Below are positions 12,072 to 24,415 of a DNA stretch of 64,000 nt, in pieces (within the stretch, counting starts at the first letter, position 1; each line of letters starts with the position of its first letter). The position numbers were made by a program, and so were the translations under genes. The stretch spans positions 20,353,291 through 20,417,290 of the forward strand of contig CM065301.1 in NCBI GenBank assembly GCA_032871835.1, read 5' to 3'. A model generated the notes under the pieces. It worked only from the letters and a program-made list of their open reading frames with translations, made no database searches and was not told the DNA's origin. Source of the DNA: Dipteronia dyeriana (Eukaryota > Streptophyta > Magnoliopsida > Sapindales > Sapindaceae).

Positions 12072-14997
12072 TTCTCTCACATGAGCTACATAGACATTAT
12101 TATTTTAGTTTAAAAAATTCATTTTAGAAAAAGACTCTCCGAATTGACAAACAATTATATGTGACCACAAAAAATGTTTAAGAGAGTAACATCTTTCTTC
12201 TCCTTAGTTCAATAGAACCTCAAGTATCAAACTACTCATTACATCTTTAGTCAACATAAGACCATATGTAATCAAAATACCATTAGCTCTACCTACCCGG
12301 GTAAAATGATATGTATGTGTGGTATGGAAATTACATGCAGATGTGATCATCATGCCTATTTCCATATAGGTCCATCTTCGCATAATGCGAAGCAGCTTAA
12401 GACTAGCAACTTAATGTCTTAAGCATCTCAACCTCATTGGCCAAACATTTTGACTATGAGTTAAACCTCCATTAAGAAGGGCAAAAACTTTATGTCTTAA
12501 TTAATGTTCACTCATCGGTAGAAACTTTATACCTTATGAGTGAATTACCCCTTCAAGCTAAAAGATTGAGATTTCTTGCCATAACCAATCATCTGTGTGC
12601 ACACAATAACAAATATGGCAAACATCTTAAAATAAATATACAATACATTCTCGAGAATATGAAACAAACATGCATAGAATAAATGCAGTTAATCTAATTA
12701 AAGACAACTCCCACTAACCAAACACATCAAAAAATATCAAGTATCCAATACATGATATAACATGCTCCACAAAACCTCAGGAGTCATATATCTTGATTAG
12801 TGTATCAAGAGTTATTTTACGTATGGCTATTAGAAACTCGCAACTTTTAAATATTCTCTCACCACAATATCCATATGGTTAAACCTCCGAGATCTCTTAG
12901 CATATTCAGAGAAGATAAATACAGTGAAATTATCACAATCTACCTCAAAATATGATTTCACAATCAAAATTCTTTAAAGTTGCAATATATAAGGCCACAA
13001 ACTTCTTTATTCATACATACATATGAGTATGAAACAATTAACCTCTACAAATACTATGAAACCTCCCATTTTTTTTATAACTATCTATTGATACATGTTA
13101 AATTGGTTTGAAATCCGTAAAGTCTACTAATGTAATAATATAATCAATACATATATATTAAGTTTACATCAAACTATTATTTGTGGATACATACATGACA
13201 TTTTTCTTATGAGAACGCTCCAATTTACTTGAGGAATTAAAAATTTATGTAAGTTTATCACTTTTACCAAGAGGTACCTCAAACAAGTAAACTTGTAATC
13301 ATACTAACCCTTTAAGTGCTCTATTAATATATTTTTTCAATGGCATTATCAAAATAAGTTTGTTCGATATTTTTCACCTCGAAATACTAGAGATAAAATT
13401 CTTAATGTCACACAATTGACAAAATAGAGCAAATATAAAATAAACTTACTCTCACTGACCCTCTGTTGGTAAAATACAACTTTTAACAAATTCTTAAATT
13501 ATTATAACATTATTAAACTAAACACCATTATCTGTAAACTTGATTAACTATGTCAACGAAGTTTTAAAGTATACAAACTTAATACTCGTTTTCCAAGTAA
13601 AACCTTCAAGCCATAAATCTGACCATATGACTTTCAACCAATTAGTTTGCAACTATTTAGCAACTAAGTCAAAACCCTAACTCCGATGACATCCAAAATT
13701 ACAATTCAACAAACTTGATATTTATTCAGCATAAATATTTCAAACACAAGCTTTCTTCCTTAAACGCAAGTCTTTGAAATTATACATTCTTAACAACATC
13801 ACTCTCCCCCCCTAATAATGTATAATGCCTAGATACAATTATTCTTATAAATAAAATAAGACAAGTTCATGAACTATTCCCAATAGTTTCTAATCTTTGC
13901 AGTCCTATCCTTATATTTTATGAGATTACTTTTAATTCATTTAATCAAAAGACTTAAAACTGAGAATTTCAAGAATCAATTATATTAATTCTACCTTTGG
14001 TCATGTAATTAAAAAGATTATATCTAAACTACAAGAACAATCTTCAATCCAATTCTAAAACCTAAAAGTAGAATTTAGAATTCGAGAAGAGTTCAAAGAC
14101 CCATAAAGATTATTATTTACAGAAATCACCATATAACTCGCTAGGTGAAATCATAAGCAAGAATCTATTATCTTGAAGAAGCTTCAAGATATTAATTTAA
14201 ATTCTCAGTTCTATTATGAAAAGTGTACTTTGCTATTTAGGACCAAAATCGGAAATATCATCCAATAAAACTTTTAGAGGTTAAAGATAATCTATATATT
14301 ATCATGAATTCATATGAATTCAAATAAAACCTCTTAACCAATTGACCCCTATTAAATACTGAGTTCATTGGAAGAATTTATAATATAAAATGTATCGCAA
14401 GAAATAACCCACTAAGAGCTTAATTGAAAATTAATCAAATAATTCAAAACATAAATTAAGGGGTACCTTTTCTCGTGATAGCAAATTATTTTATTTCCTC
14501 AGTATTTATTTTCTTTGACTTGCTATGTGGTCATATGAGTAAATATGATAACTTGGAGAGTTATAGGCGGTCTATGAGCTCTTGGCGATTACTAGTATTC
14601 TTCACGATGATACACTTTCTCCAATAAGGTTGTCTATGGTATGAATGAGTAACATCAACTTATTCTATCTTTATTTAAGAGTTCAATTTTAGTTCTTTAG
14701 TGGAATGAACTAAAATTAAATAGATTGGACATAAGTGAATCATTTGTTAATTATGATTGGGTTGTGTCTATTGGAACTTAAATTTAGATAGCCCGCCAAG
14801 ATCCTCAATCCACACGAACTTGCATGGATCACTTGATATATTCTACCGGACCAATTTAGGGGTCCATCTAGAACTTTATTAAGGCATGTGAACTTGTTTC
14901 TTTTTGTAAGAATGGGTCTAGTTCACATGTGGACTTTTTTATTAAGGTACAATGGATTTAATGAAATAAGAAAAATAATATATGGCCTATATACATG
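12072..14997. other. Non-coding remnant, probably the interior of the minus-strand copia element
   Basis: Almost 3 kb without any convincing reading frame. AT-rich, with many stops in all frames. The position right of a polypurine tract and 3' LTR suggests decayed interior and untranslated sequence of the copia element. No conserved RT, RNase H or integrase motif was recognised. Its 5' LTR was not located. Confidence 0.4.
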
Positions 14998-16197
14998 TGT
15001 TGGGCGACAAGGCTATTCAGAATAGCTTAAATTATATTTTTTTTATTTTTTTATTTAATTAAATGAAAATTAATTAATTTGTTGATTAATTAATTATTTA
15101 ATTAAAGGTAAAAATCTTTTTCCTAATACGAGTTGGTCTCCTAAAATTATACTATTGTTGGTAGTATAATTAATATTAAAGACTATATTTGATAAGTAGA
15201 TAAATAAAAGGAATTATTTATCTAATCAAATTAGGAAGTTTTTAATATGGTTACAAATACACTATTGAGTTGGATCATGAGTCTTAGTGTAGGATAGAAT
15301 TCATTTAGAAAAGGATTCTTAACCACCAAGTGAATCTAACTAAGGAAAGGATTCTTAACTACCAAGTAAATCTTTCTTAGGAAAAGATTTGTGATCCTAA
15401 TATATATCTAATGAAATTTTGGCCAGCCCATATATATATAATACGATATAATTTCTTTTAGATAAGAATTCTTAACTACCAAATAAATCCACCTAAGGAA
15501 AGGATTCTTACCAATCATTGCCAACCAAGTAAATCCTTCTTAAGAGAGGATTTATGATCCTATATATATACGTATGTTAATTTCGGCCAGCCTAAGTTTT
15601 TCTATGAGTTTCGGCCATGCTAAGCAATTTTTAAGAAGAGAATTTGGCCTAGCAAGAGAAAATTATGAGGGAGAAAAATTTGTTTTTTTACTCTGGATAA
15701 AATTCGACCAACTCATAGAGATAGTATGAATTTGGCCAAGAAGAGAAAAAGGGAAACGTTTTTGTTTTCAATAGTACACTAGTATCCTTTGCATCAAAAG
15801 GGTTTTTTGAACAATATCGAATCAAGATTCATGCGAGTTTCAATTAAATTGATTCATAATTCAAAAGTGACCGGACATTCTTGGTTTTTCTCTTAGAGGA
15901 TTATTATGACTAGCAAAGAAGAAGATTTTGTTTGTTTCCATCCTTAGATATACAATTTAAAGAAATTGAGCCCAAACTCCTAGGTGATTCACGTTCGTGA
16001 TTAGATTGAAAGATCTTACGGATTCAATTCGACGCTAGTTCAATCGTCACGAAAAAAAGGTACGATACTTTTTATTTACATCAATTAATCTAGGGTTAAG
16101 GTTCTTGTTATTAAAAGGGAAATTTTTTATTTATACATAAACCCTATTTTTTGTTTTTTTCTCACGCTTCCACTGCGTGTGTTTTATTTTCCCTACA
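14998..16197 (+). repeat. Putative 5' LTR of the plus-strand copia element
   Basis: The right end is firm: TTTTCCCTACA is followed by the primer site. The left end is inferred from TGTTGGG, which pairs with the terminal CCCTACA at 6 of 7 positions. Inside, a word like AAAGGATTCTTAACTACCAA recurs three to four times (about 15310-15530). There is no second LTR for comparison. Confidence 0.5.
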
Positions 16198-16211
16198 ATT
16201 GGTATCAAAGC
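16198..16211 (+). other. Copia primer-binding site
   Basis: ATTGGTATCAAAGC differs by one base from the initiator-tRNA-Met primer site TGGTATCAGAGC used by plant copia elements. It directly follows an LTR-like CA end. Confidence 0.8.
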
Positions 16212-16340
16212 CTAGTTATACCCTTGATTAATTGATATATGTGTACATGAATCTTTTTCTTTTTGTTGTATATATACATGTTTTAGAAAGATATGACACT
16301 CTAGGTATTCACATATATATATATTTATATTGGAATGTAT

Positions 16341-16391
<51 letters not shown>

Positions 16392-17609
16392 GTGGTTTGT
16401 GGTTTGTTATTGTTCAATTTTGGTCCTAGAATTTTAATGTATTTTATTTTGGGATTGTAACAAGAAGGGTGGTCTATCATCGCCATAATTTCCTTCTTGG
16501 TAGTTGTTAAGTCTTTTTTATTTTTGTTGTTGTAATATAAAAAAATAACTGCAGTATTTTATTATTTAAATTCTTCTGTAATACATTCAAGTTTCGAAGA
16601 CTCGAAGGTTTGAAGAATTATGAGCAACAGGAACAAGTTTGGGACCGTGCGAGCCGTAACAACGAACATGAGTGCGAAGAGCACGCAACCACGTTTGTTG
16701 TGGCATGGGCTGCGCACGGCAGCCCTTTTGGTAGCCATGGGCTGTGCATGGCAGCCCTTTATGGGTTTGTGGCATGCGCACGCCCATGGGTAAGGGTGAA
16801 GGGTGCGCACACCCATGGGAGGTAGTCGAGGGAGTCTGAACGTTGAAGGTGGCGTGAAGACTTGTTTGTCAAGAACGGAGTTCTTGTATTCCAAGATATA
16901 TGTAATTTACTTATTTTTCTAGGATGGACCAAAATTATAGCTATATATATTTTTGTAAATATTGCAATGTTTGTCATTGTTTGATAACATGTCATATAGA
17001 ATAGGAGTGCCACTCATATATCTCTTTTGGTATGAACATGCATAGAATGATTTAGGTATCTAAATTGACATCTAGATAACTTGGTAAATCATTCTTCGGA
17101 ATTCGATCACAGGCCTTAAACAATTGAGTGAGAGAAGGTGTTTTGGAACACCTACGGCCTCCATGTTTAGTTGAGCTTTATATTTCATGAATAACCTCTC
17201 AAGAGGTATTCATGAATGGAATTTAGCAAGATACTTCCTTACAAGGATAGACTAGACAATTAGCCCAAACGATATCTACTCCCAAAAGAGGGATATTCGT
17301 GAGGGATTATATTGAAGGTCGATAACTTGGTAACGCACTCAATTTACTTTTATTAATATCCCCCCAAGAGTTCTTGTTAATAAAATTGCAAGGTAAAATT
17401 AAAAACATTGATTGTTATGTTAATAATTAGGTGTGACCTAGTTCAACTAGTAAATGATGCGTACTCCCAAAGAGGGCGTGACATTTATGGGTGTTGGATC
17501 ACCGTTGAATTTTTACGATTGAATTATTTTATTTAATTCAAGATAAATATTCAAAAGTGAGACATCATGATTGTTTACTTATATAATTTTTGTTATTAAA
17601 AAGAAATCA
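16212..17609 (+). other. Long untranslated leader of the copia element
   Basis: About 1.4 kb without a credible gene. It contains an (AT)n run at about 16342-16389 and, at 16690-16800, two near copies of GGCAGCCCTTT with flanking CATGGGCTG words. Short ORFs at 16562-16894 on both strands lie on this GC-richer patch and show no family features. Confidence 0.5.
16342..16389. repeat. (AT)n microsatellite
   Basis: An uninterrupted AT dinucleotide run of about 24 units. Confidence 0.95.
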
Positions 17610-18068
17610 TAACCTCATCCCTAATCAATATCCTGAAAGATAATACTTTAACTGATGATAATTATGTTACATGGAAAAGGAATATTTGGTTGTTGTTGAA
17701 AGCTGAAAAGTATAAGTTCATTATGTATATTCCTTAACCACAAAACTAATGAATCTACTCATGAGCAAAGAGATGAGTATCAGTAGTGGAAGTCTTTATA
17801 TGAGATGGCTAAATGTACGTTACATTATGACCGTCATCTCCAACGTGTTGCAACAGCAACATGAAGGAATGAAGATTGCTGCCGATATTATGATGTCTCT
17901 AGACAGGGATTCATATGGTTGGTAAAGTTGCTACTGTTAAGACCCGTTAGAAGGTCAAGAAACAATAGAGGAAAAAGCAACTTGGGCCTCCTTTGAAGGA
18001 GACCAAAAAAGTAACCAAGGTCAAAGAGAAGTGTTTCCTTTGTGGTGAAATGGGTCAAAGGAAATAGA
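17610..18068 (+). pseudogene. Copia gag remnant with truncated zinc knuckle
   Basis: The segment LKDNTLTDDNYVTWKRNIW (about 17628-17690) matches the L-x-G/D-x-NY-x-W motif at the N-terminus of plant copia gag proteins. Later frames carry many stops. Near 18029-18060, EKCFLCGEMGQ is the first half of a CCHC knuckle; its second half is missing and the sequence jumps into the pre-integrase region. That implies a deletion covering most of the protease. Confidence 0.65.
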
Positions 18069-18110
18069 TTGAATAAGAATGAATTCAACTTGTATTTAGG
18101 CAATTGAGCG

Positions 18111-19560
18111 TTGGTGTCAACTAATGTAGTGGGAGATATTAGAATCAATTTAGATTCTTACAGGCATTTAATTTTAATAAACGTTTATTATGTACCACAA
18201 TTCAAAAGGAATTTAATTTCAGTTTCTTGTTTAAATAAATTTGGTTATTCGGTTACTTTTAATAAAACTTTTATTATTAGTAAGAATGACAAAAATATTT
18301 GCAAAGATACATTGGAAAACGGTTTATTCTATTTGCATGGAAATATCTCTCACTTGATAGATATGAAATCAACGGAACCTAATCATGAAAGAGTAAAATT
18401 ATCAAAAGATGAAACCTACCTATGGCATTTGGGCCTAGGTCATATTAACCTTAATAGGATTAAAAGATTGGTATGTGACAGACCTCTAAATGACTTAAAG
18501 GTTGATGATCTACCAACTTGTGAATCTTGTTTGGAAGGTAAAATGACCAAAAGGTCGTTTACGACCAAAGGCACAAGAGCCATTGAATGTTTAGGTTTGA
18601 TACACACTGATGTGTGTGGACCTATGAGCATTCAAGCTAGAGGTGGATATGAGTACTTCATCACTTTCACAGATGATCACTCAAGATTTGGCTATGTGTA
18701 TCTCATGAGACATAAGTCGGATCCTTTTGACATGTTCAAAACATTTAAAGCTGAAGTTGAAAATCAGTTTGAGAAACGCTTAAAAATCTTGAGGTCTGAT
18801 CGTGGTGGAGAATATCTATCTGGTGAGTTTCAGCAATATCTTATTGATAATGAGATAATTTCTCAGTTTTCTACACCAGGCACACCTCAACAAAATGGGT
18901 GGCAGAAAGGAGAAATAGAACTCTTTTGGACATGGTTAGGTCTATATTGATTTATTCAACGCTCCATAATTCTTTTTGGGCATATGTTTTACAAACCGCA
19001 ATGTACATTCTAAACGATGTACCATCTAAGTCAGTTCCTAAAACACCGCATGAGCTGTGGACCGGACGAAAGCCTAATTTACAACACTTAAGGATATTTG
19101 GATGTCCTGTGCACTTGTTAAAAGAAAAGACAGAAAAGATGGAGTCTCGTTCAGAAACAAACATATTTATAGGGTATACAAAAGGAACAAAAGGATATTA
19201 TTTTTATAGTCCTTCAGATCTTAAAGTATTTGTTTCGACAAATGCTAAATTTCTAGAAAATGACTATATGAATAATTTTGTGCATAAAAGTAGAATTGTC
19301 CTGAATAAGCTTTTAAGAGATACAATTCCACAAAAGGTTTTGCAACCAAGCCCAATTGTAAGTTTCGTACCAACACAAGATCAACAATCTACCATACCTC
19401 GTCGTAGTGGGAGGATTGTTAGACAACTCGAGAGATACATCGGTCTAGGAGAATCTATGGAGAATCTATAGAGAATCTTCCGGACGATGATGACCCTATA
19501 TGTACAAGGAAGCAATGAAAGATGTTGATTGTCGCCATTGGCAAAAGGTAATGCAATTCG
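18111..19560 (+). pseudogene. Copia pol: GAG-pre-integrase, integrase, RT start (frameshifted)
   Basis: LYVPQ/YYVPQFKRNLISVS opens the GAG-pre-integrase region. The zinc-binding part is HLGLGHINLNRIKRL followed by CESCLEGK. The integrase core shows HTDVCGPM (first Asp), FTDDHSRFGYVYL (second Asp box) and, in the next frame, AERRNRTLLDM (catalytic Glu). A one-base shift at about 18896-18902 separates frame 18111-18950 from frame 18899-19471, just before the Glu. The second part continues through HELWTGRKPNLQHLRIFGCP to the RRSGR box that precedes RT. Stops at 19469 and beyond end it inside the first RT residues. Confidence 0.88.
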
Positions 19561-19577
19561 AAACTGAATCTATGTTC

Positions 19578-19617
<40 letters not shown>
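19578..19617. repeat. (AT)n microsatellite at the copia truncation point
   Basis: About 20 AT units. Copia homology stops exactly here, so the deletion breakpoint lies at or in the run. Confidence 0.95.
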
Positions 19618-19620
<3 letters not shown>

Positions 19621-19654
19621 AATTATTTATTTATAAGTTTATAGTTTAGTTTTG

Positions 19655-21001
19655 ATTAATTCATTTTTTGTTATGTTTTTTTGAATTGATTTTTGATGTG
19701 TTACTTTTGTTTAATTTAAAAATTACAATACAAAAATTATATTGGTTAATTATGTAATCAATTTTTGATAGTTTTCAGTTAACCTACTAGACGCGTTTTT
19801 TCCGTTTTCATTTTCAAAATACAACTTTCAGTATATGCTACTAGACGAGTTTTCGGAATTCGAAACTGAAACCAAAAACACTGTTTTCATTTTTATTTTT
19901 ATTTTCAAAAAACAGCAACTGAAAAACGCTTACAGGACGGGCCCTTATGTTCCGTTCTGCAACTGTTTTTCAGCCCTTTTTCGTTTTTATTTTCTAAAAA
20001 TGTATTCGAATTCACGTTGGTTAACCGTTTTTCATTTTATTTTTAAAAAACAAAAATACAAAATCAGTATTAATATTGAAATATTTGAAAAGCATAAAAT
20101 ACATGTTTTTTTCGTTTTTGTTTTTTTTTTCAGAAGAATTAACAATAAAATTATTATTTTTTCTTTTTTTCTTCTTTTTCGCTTGATGTTCTTCTTCTTC
20201 GTCCTACCACGACTCCATGAACAAACATTTGGAGGAGCAACCGATTTGCTCCTCCAACGCCGGAGGAGGTCACCTCGGCATCGTCGATCTAACCACGAAA
20301 ATCTGTTACTTATTTTCTTCTTCTTCTGATTTGAACGTAGACCATGAAAAAATTAATTGTTCTTTTTCAAACACTGACCCGTAATTTTTTTTTCTTTTTT
20401 CATCCATTTTTTTTAAAACCCAAACTAGAAAAACAGATAAGTTCTTCTTTTTCAAACACAGACTAGAGAAAAAAATTCTTCTTCTAATGAAAAAAACAAA
20501 CAAACAAACAAACAAAGAAAAACAAAGATTTTCTTCTTCAATGGATGTTAAGTAATTTTTTCTTAAAATTATTCTTCTCCTCTGATGTAAAAAAACCCAA
20601 ATAATGAAAAAAAAATCTACATGTACGTCTTCTTAGACAAATGTTTTTCTTTTATTTATTTTTTTCAACAGTTTTTTATAATTTAATAAAATGAATATCT
20701 ATTTATAAATTATAAATTAGTGTTGAATATTTTATTAGTCGATTATTATTTATGATTTTTATTGATCCATTTTGTTTTTTTTTCTTTTTAAATTAACAAA
20801 TTACAATAGAAAAATCACATTGATCAATTATGTAACCAATTTATCCTATAATTTTAGGTTATAGTATTAAACAAAATGTCAATTTGATATTACAATTTTT
20901 TTTTTATATATTTTTAGTTGTTCTACCGATTGTGTTTTTACCATTTTTATTTTCAGAATACAGGTTGCAGCACATGCTACCAGACACGTTTTTCAATGTC
21001 A
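19655..21001 (+). repeat. Diverged direct duplication (about 19655-19865 and 20740-21001)
   Basis: Two stretches share an order of words: TTAATTTAAAAATTACAATA / TAAATTAACAAATTACAATA, then TGGTTAATTATGTAATCAAT / TGATCAATTATGTAACCAAT, then CATTTTCAAAATACA / TATTTTCAGAATACA, then ATGCTACTAGACGAGTTTT / ATGCTACCAGACACGTTTT. The copies are about 1.1 kb apart and the sequence between is low-complexity. They might be old terminal repeats or a simple duplication. Confidence 0.55.
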
Positions 21002-21137
21002 TAGAAATCGGTCTAGGCGGCCGACTAGGGCCTAGTCGGCTCCGACAATCACGATTAAGGTCTATTCGACCTTCCTAGGCGACTAGAAGACTAGTCGGCC
21101 GCCTAGAAGACTAGTCGGCCGCCTAGGTCGATTTCTA
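21002..21137. repeat. Fold-back (inverted repeat) with TAGAAATCG ends
   Basis: The left arm TAGAAATCGGTCTAGGCGGC pairs with the right arm (GCCGCCTAGGTCGATTTCTA) with two mismatches over about 20 bp. A 22-bp block with GACTAGTCGGCCGCCTAG is tandemly duplicated inside. No matching direct repeat flanks the ends, so it is not proven to be a transposon. Confidence 0.7.
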
Positions 21138-21860
21138 GAGCTGATATCATTGCCGGACATTTAAAAAAAATCAGAACAGAAATTTTCATATCAAACATTC
21201 GATTCGTCTAGAAAGAACGAAAGATAGAAGATAGAAAATGTACAACGTCGTCCGATCTGTCATTGTGTGGAATATTGAAAGAGCTCGAATGAAAAAGAAA
21301 TAAAAACGGTTGGAGTTAAGAGAAAGAAATGAAAAAAATAGAGTGAAGAAAGAGATTGAGAGAGAGTTGAAAGGTAGAATCGGAGAAGAAGATGAACAAT
21401 GCTGATAATATATAAGATATGATTGTTGAGATATGAATATGATCGTTGATAAAGAAAAGAAAAAGTCAATGAGATGAAAAAGTATTAATTGTGATGTGTT
21501 GTATGCATGTACTCCACTATCATTTAGTGTCCTAAAGACTTTTTTTTTTTTTTAAATGTACATTAAATAATTTAATCTTCAATTTTCAGACCTTCAATAC
21601 ATCAACCCTTCAAATTCTAGTCTACACTCTTATGAAAAATAAGGAAAAAAAGAAAAAATCCTTTCCACCTAGTCGACGATTAGACGGTCTAGACACTATT
21701 CTACTATACGACAGACGTCTATCGCATGCTAGACCATTGATATTTTCAGATTTCAAAATTAAAATAAATTAATTTTATTTATTTATTTATTTATCTTTTC
21801 AAAAAACAGTCAATGAAAACCAGGACGGTCCCTTAACACGATTATGAGATTTCAACAAGT
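21138..21860. other. Purine/pyrimidine-skewed AT-rich sequence, no gene seen
   Basis: A GA-rich stretch (about 21190-21480) and T-rich runs. No coding signal or RNA gene was recognised. Confidence 0.5.
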
Positions 21861-21863
21861 ATT

Positions 21864-22105
21864 GTGTTTGTCTTTACTCTCGTGATCTTGCTTTCCAAAA
21901 TGGACCACTTACTGTTTAACAACTTGAAGTCCATTGTTGTCTTGCTTTATCAAGGGAAGTCCCGGCTTGCTGATATTGGGATTATTACAGATGATATTTT
22001 GTCCTTTGTAAGGAACTATCGTTTGTCTGTGCTTTGTTCCCAAGAAAGCCAATTTGGTGCCTCTTGCCCTGGCTCAGTTTTCCCTTTCTTACTCTAGGAT
22101 TGTTT
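21864..22105 (+). pseudogene. RNase H-like (RVT_3 type) fragment
   Basis: The ORF contains SRLADIGIITDDILSFVRNY followed by RLSVL. Shifting frame gives VPKKANLVPLALAQFSLS. This arrangement matches the C-terminal half of the plant RNase H-like domain found in non-LTR elements and solo copies (I/L-x-D-I-x-F, then VPRxANxxAHxLA). At least one frameshift is present. It is too short to assign a parent element. Confidence 0.5.
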
Positions 22106-22303
22106 TTTCATTTTGTCAGTGCTCTTCTTGTGTGGCGCACCTTGTCCTGGCCGATTGCCAGGGAGTCTGTTTGGATAGTGTTGATTAATTAATGGATTAT
22201 TCATTTTTGGGACTCATAAGTCACAATTGAATATGAATATTTTTTTCAAAAGTGAAGACAATTACTTTGTTAGTTTACTTTCGTCGCAAACTTGTGTTCC
22301 AAC

Positions 22304-22762
22304 TAGGCATGCCCACGGCTCCAACCAGTTCCGGTTTCAGTTCGGAACCGTCTGTTCCGGTTTCAGTTCGGAACCGTCGGTTCCGGTTCAGGAAGGAGCC
22401 AGAACCAGAACCGGAACCGTAGGCCGGCGGTTCCGGTTCAGCCGGTTCCTTTTTTATTTTATTATTTTTATTTTTTTACTATTTAGCATAAGAAAAATAA
22501 ATAATAATAATATATATATATTTTCTAGAACCGGCAGTTCTGAACCGGAACCGAACCGCCGGTTCTAGGGCGGTTTTTTCAGAGGAGGAACCGGAACCGA
22601 ACTACCTCCCCCACGGTTCCGGTTCCGAAACCGGTTTCACGGTTCCGGTTACGATTACGGTACGGTTCATTTCATACGGTACGGTTCATTTCATACGGTA
22701 CGGTTCATTTCATACGGTTACGGTTCGGTTCCACGGTTCGAACCGAACCGTGGTCATGTCTA
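22304..22762. mobile_element. hAT-type MITE 2 with GGTTCCGG repeats
   Basis: The ends TAGGCATGCCCACGG and CCGTGGTCATGTCTA are inverted repeats with two mismatches. They are flanked by an exact 8-bp duplication GTTCCAAC (22296-22303 and 22763-22770). The interior is made of repeated GGTTCCGGTTC / GAACCGGAACC words in both orientations around an AT-rich centre. Near the right end CGGTACGGTTCATTTCATA is repeated about three times. The ORF at 22227-22568 is a by-product of the repeats. Confidence 0.93.
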
Positions 22763-22770
22763 GTTCCAAC

Positions 22771-24024
22771 CCATGGAAGACAAGAATCGTTCGTAGAAAC
22801 ACACATGAATACATATCTTATTTATTTTGTTTAAAATATATATATAATAATTTCTTTGTTACGTGCATGGAATAATTGACCAAAGAGAAATCTCTTTTCA
22901 AGTGATACATTCACAATTTGTAGTCATCAAGATGTTAATCTCAATCAATAAATATTGATTATACCACTATTAATAAAATGAGTTGTTGACGAGATGAGGT
23001 TGGTCCGATAGTAAATCTTTCACACTTATACCACGAATTTATGGGCTCGAGTATTTTCCCTTGTTAAAAAACCCTAAATTTAATAATTTATGTAATATTT
23101 TAAAAATATGAATTGTTTTTTTAACGTCCCTATTAAATGTAGGTCAAATTAACATATTGATTAGCTACCCTTAAATTTAAACGTGTTCATGTGGAATGTG
23201 ATTAGAGTTATCAATCGGAGAAATATGGATGGATATGAGTTCTCCTATACCCACCTCTATACTAATTTTGGTGGAATGAGGATGGGGGAATTTGTAGAGT
23301 TATACTCATCCCTTTTTCCCCCAATTCTCTCGTTTCTTTCACTTGTCAATCTCATATATGACTATACTTGATTTAAATTTAAAAACAATCAAATATAATA
23401 AAATTTTCTCATGCATCCGTAACATAATCTCAACAAAATAAATAATTAATCATTATGATTTACTAATATTTATAGTTAGGATTAAAATAAATAACAGAGT
23501 ATATACATGTAAATTTAAAATGAGAAAATAGAGAAATATAGATAGAGAACCATTGTAATTAAAGGTGCACCTAGATGCCAGGATGGACACCTTAAGATAG
23601 AACATGTGCACAATGGATGCCGTGAGGCACACGTCTGGTCTACAGGGTGAGTCCTGACTTTTATAAACACTAAAAATCTACAATATATTTGAGTTGAGCA
23701 CCGGCAACCTGCAAGACTAGAAGAGGTGAACACATAGCACTTTGGACACTGGGGTGGTGTCATCTAAGAGGACTCCAATGCTCAAGTCAGCAAGGTGATA
23801 AGTGAATAGATAGAATGAGATAGCAAGTAAATCGTAGGTCGTAGAATAGAGGACGATGTGACCTTGGTAAGTTGTAGAACAAAAGATGGAGCTTGGCTGG
23901 CAATAAGGGTGCTCTCGATGTGAAGATCAATTATAGAGTTTTCGACAATGGCCTTGTGTAAAACTTGCATGTGAGTATATTGAGTGTTGCTTTAAGCGTA
24001 ATACGCTTGAACATTGTAGAGCGA
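22771..24024. other. Intergenic sequence, nothing recognised
   Basis: AT-rich with scattered stops. A short ORF at 23183-23371 and others at 23515-23970 have no family features. Confidence 0.5.
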
Positions 24025-24415
24025 ACATCAGTGTGATGTCAACCGGTCCAAAGGTGAAAACCCATGTAATGTGATTTCGATAGGTTTAAAATGTAGATAC
24101 CCATGTAGTATGACGTTGATCGGTGACCAACGATGAAGAAGATGGTTGTAGATTAACGCATTTGAGGTTGATCATTAAAGACCAACGTGGTATGACGTCG
24201 ATTGGGACCAAAATAGAGAAAATGTTTATGGGTTTATTATTTCAAGGTCGACGTAAACCAATGTGGAATGGAGATGCACGAGTTGACTATGTCAAGGTCG
24301 ATAGTAGACCAATATAGTATGAGGTTGTCTTTAGACCGATGTGGAATGTAGATATGAGTGTTGATTAGAACGAGGTCGACGTGGACCAATGTGGGATGGT
24401 GACATGCCCGGGGTA
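24025..24415 (+). repeat. Degenerate minisatellite, left part
   Basis: Loose repeats of 45-60 bp built around GACCAATGTGGAATG, GGTCGACGT and GTTGATTATGTC. The same words make up 26910-27470. Confidence 0.65.

Larger units (their letters stand above)
14998..19578 (+). mobile_element. Ty1/copia LTR retrotransposon, 3'-truncated
   Basis: The parts are an LTR candidate (14998-16197), primer-binding site (16198-16211), long 5' untranslated region, gag remnant (about 17610-18068), a GAG-pre-integrase and integrase region (18111-19470) and the first residues of the RT region to about 19560. An (AT)n run at 19578 ends the homology. RT, RNase H and the 3' LTR are missing, as is the protease between the zinc knuckle and the integrase. 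It is a dead, internally deleted copy. Confidence 0.8.

Noticed and set aside
16562..16894. Overlapping ORFs of 66-110 codons on both strands
   Set aside because: They lie on a GC-richer patch with near-duplicate GGCAGCCCTTT words in the untranslated leader of a copia element. No start context or family features.
19835..20515. Phe/Lys-rich ORFs on both strands
   Set aside because: Low-complexity T-rich and A-rich text without conserved motifs.
21002..21137. Calling the fold-back a complete hAT MITE
   Set aside because: The outer bases fit, but the flanking 8-mers (CAATGTCA and GAGCTGAT) do not match, so no target duplication supports it.
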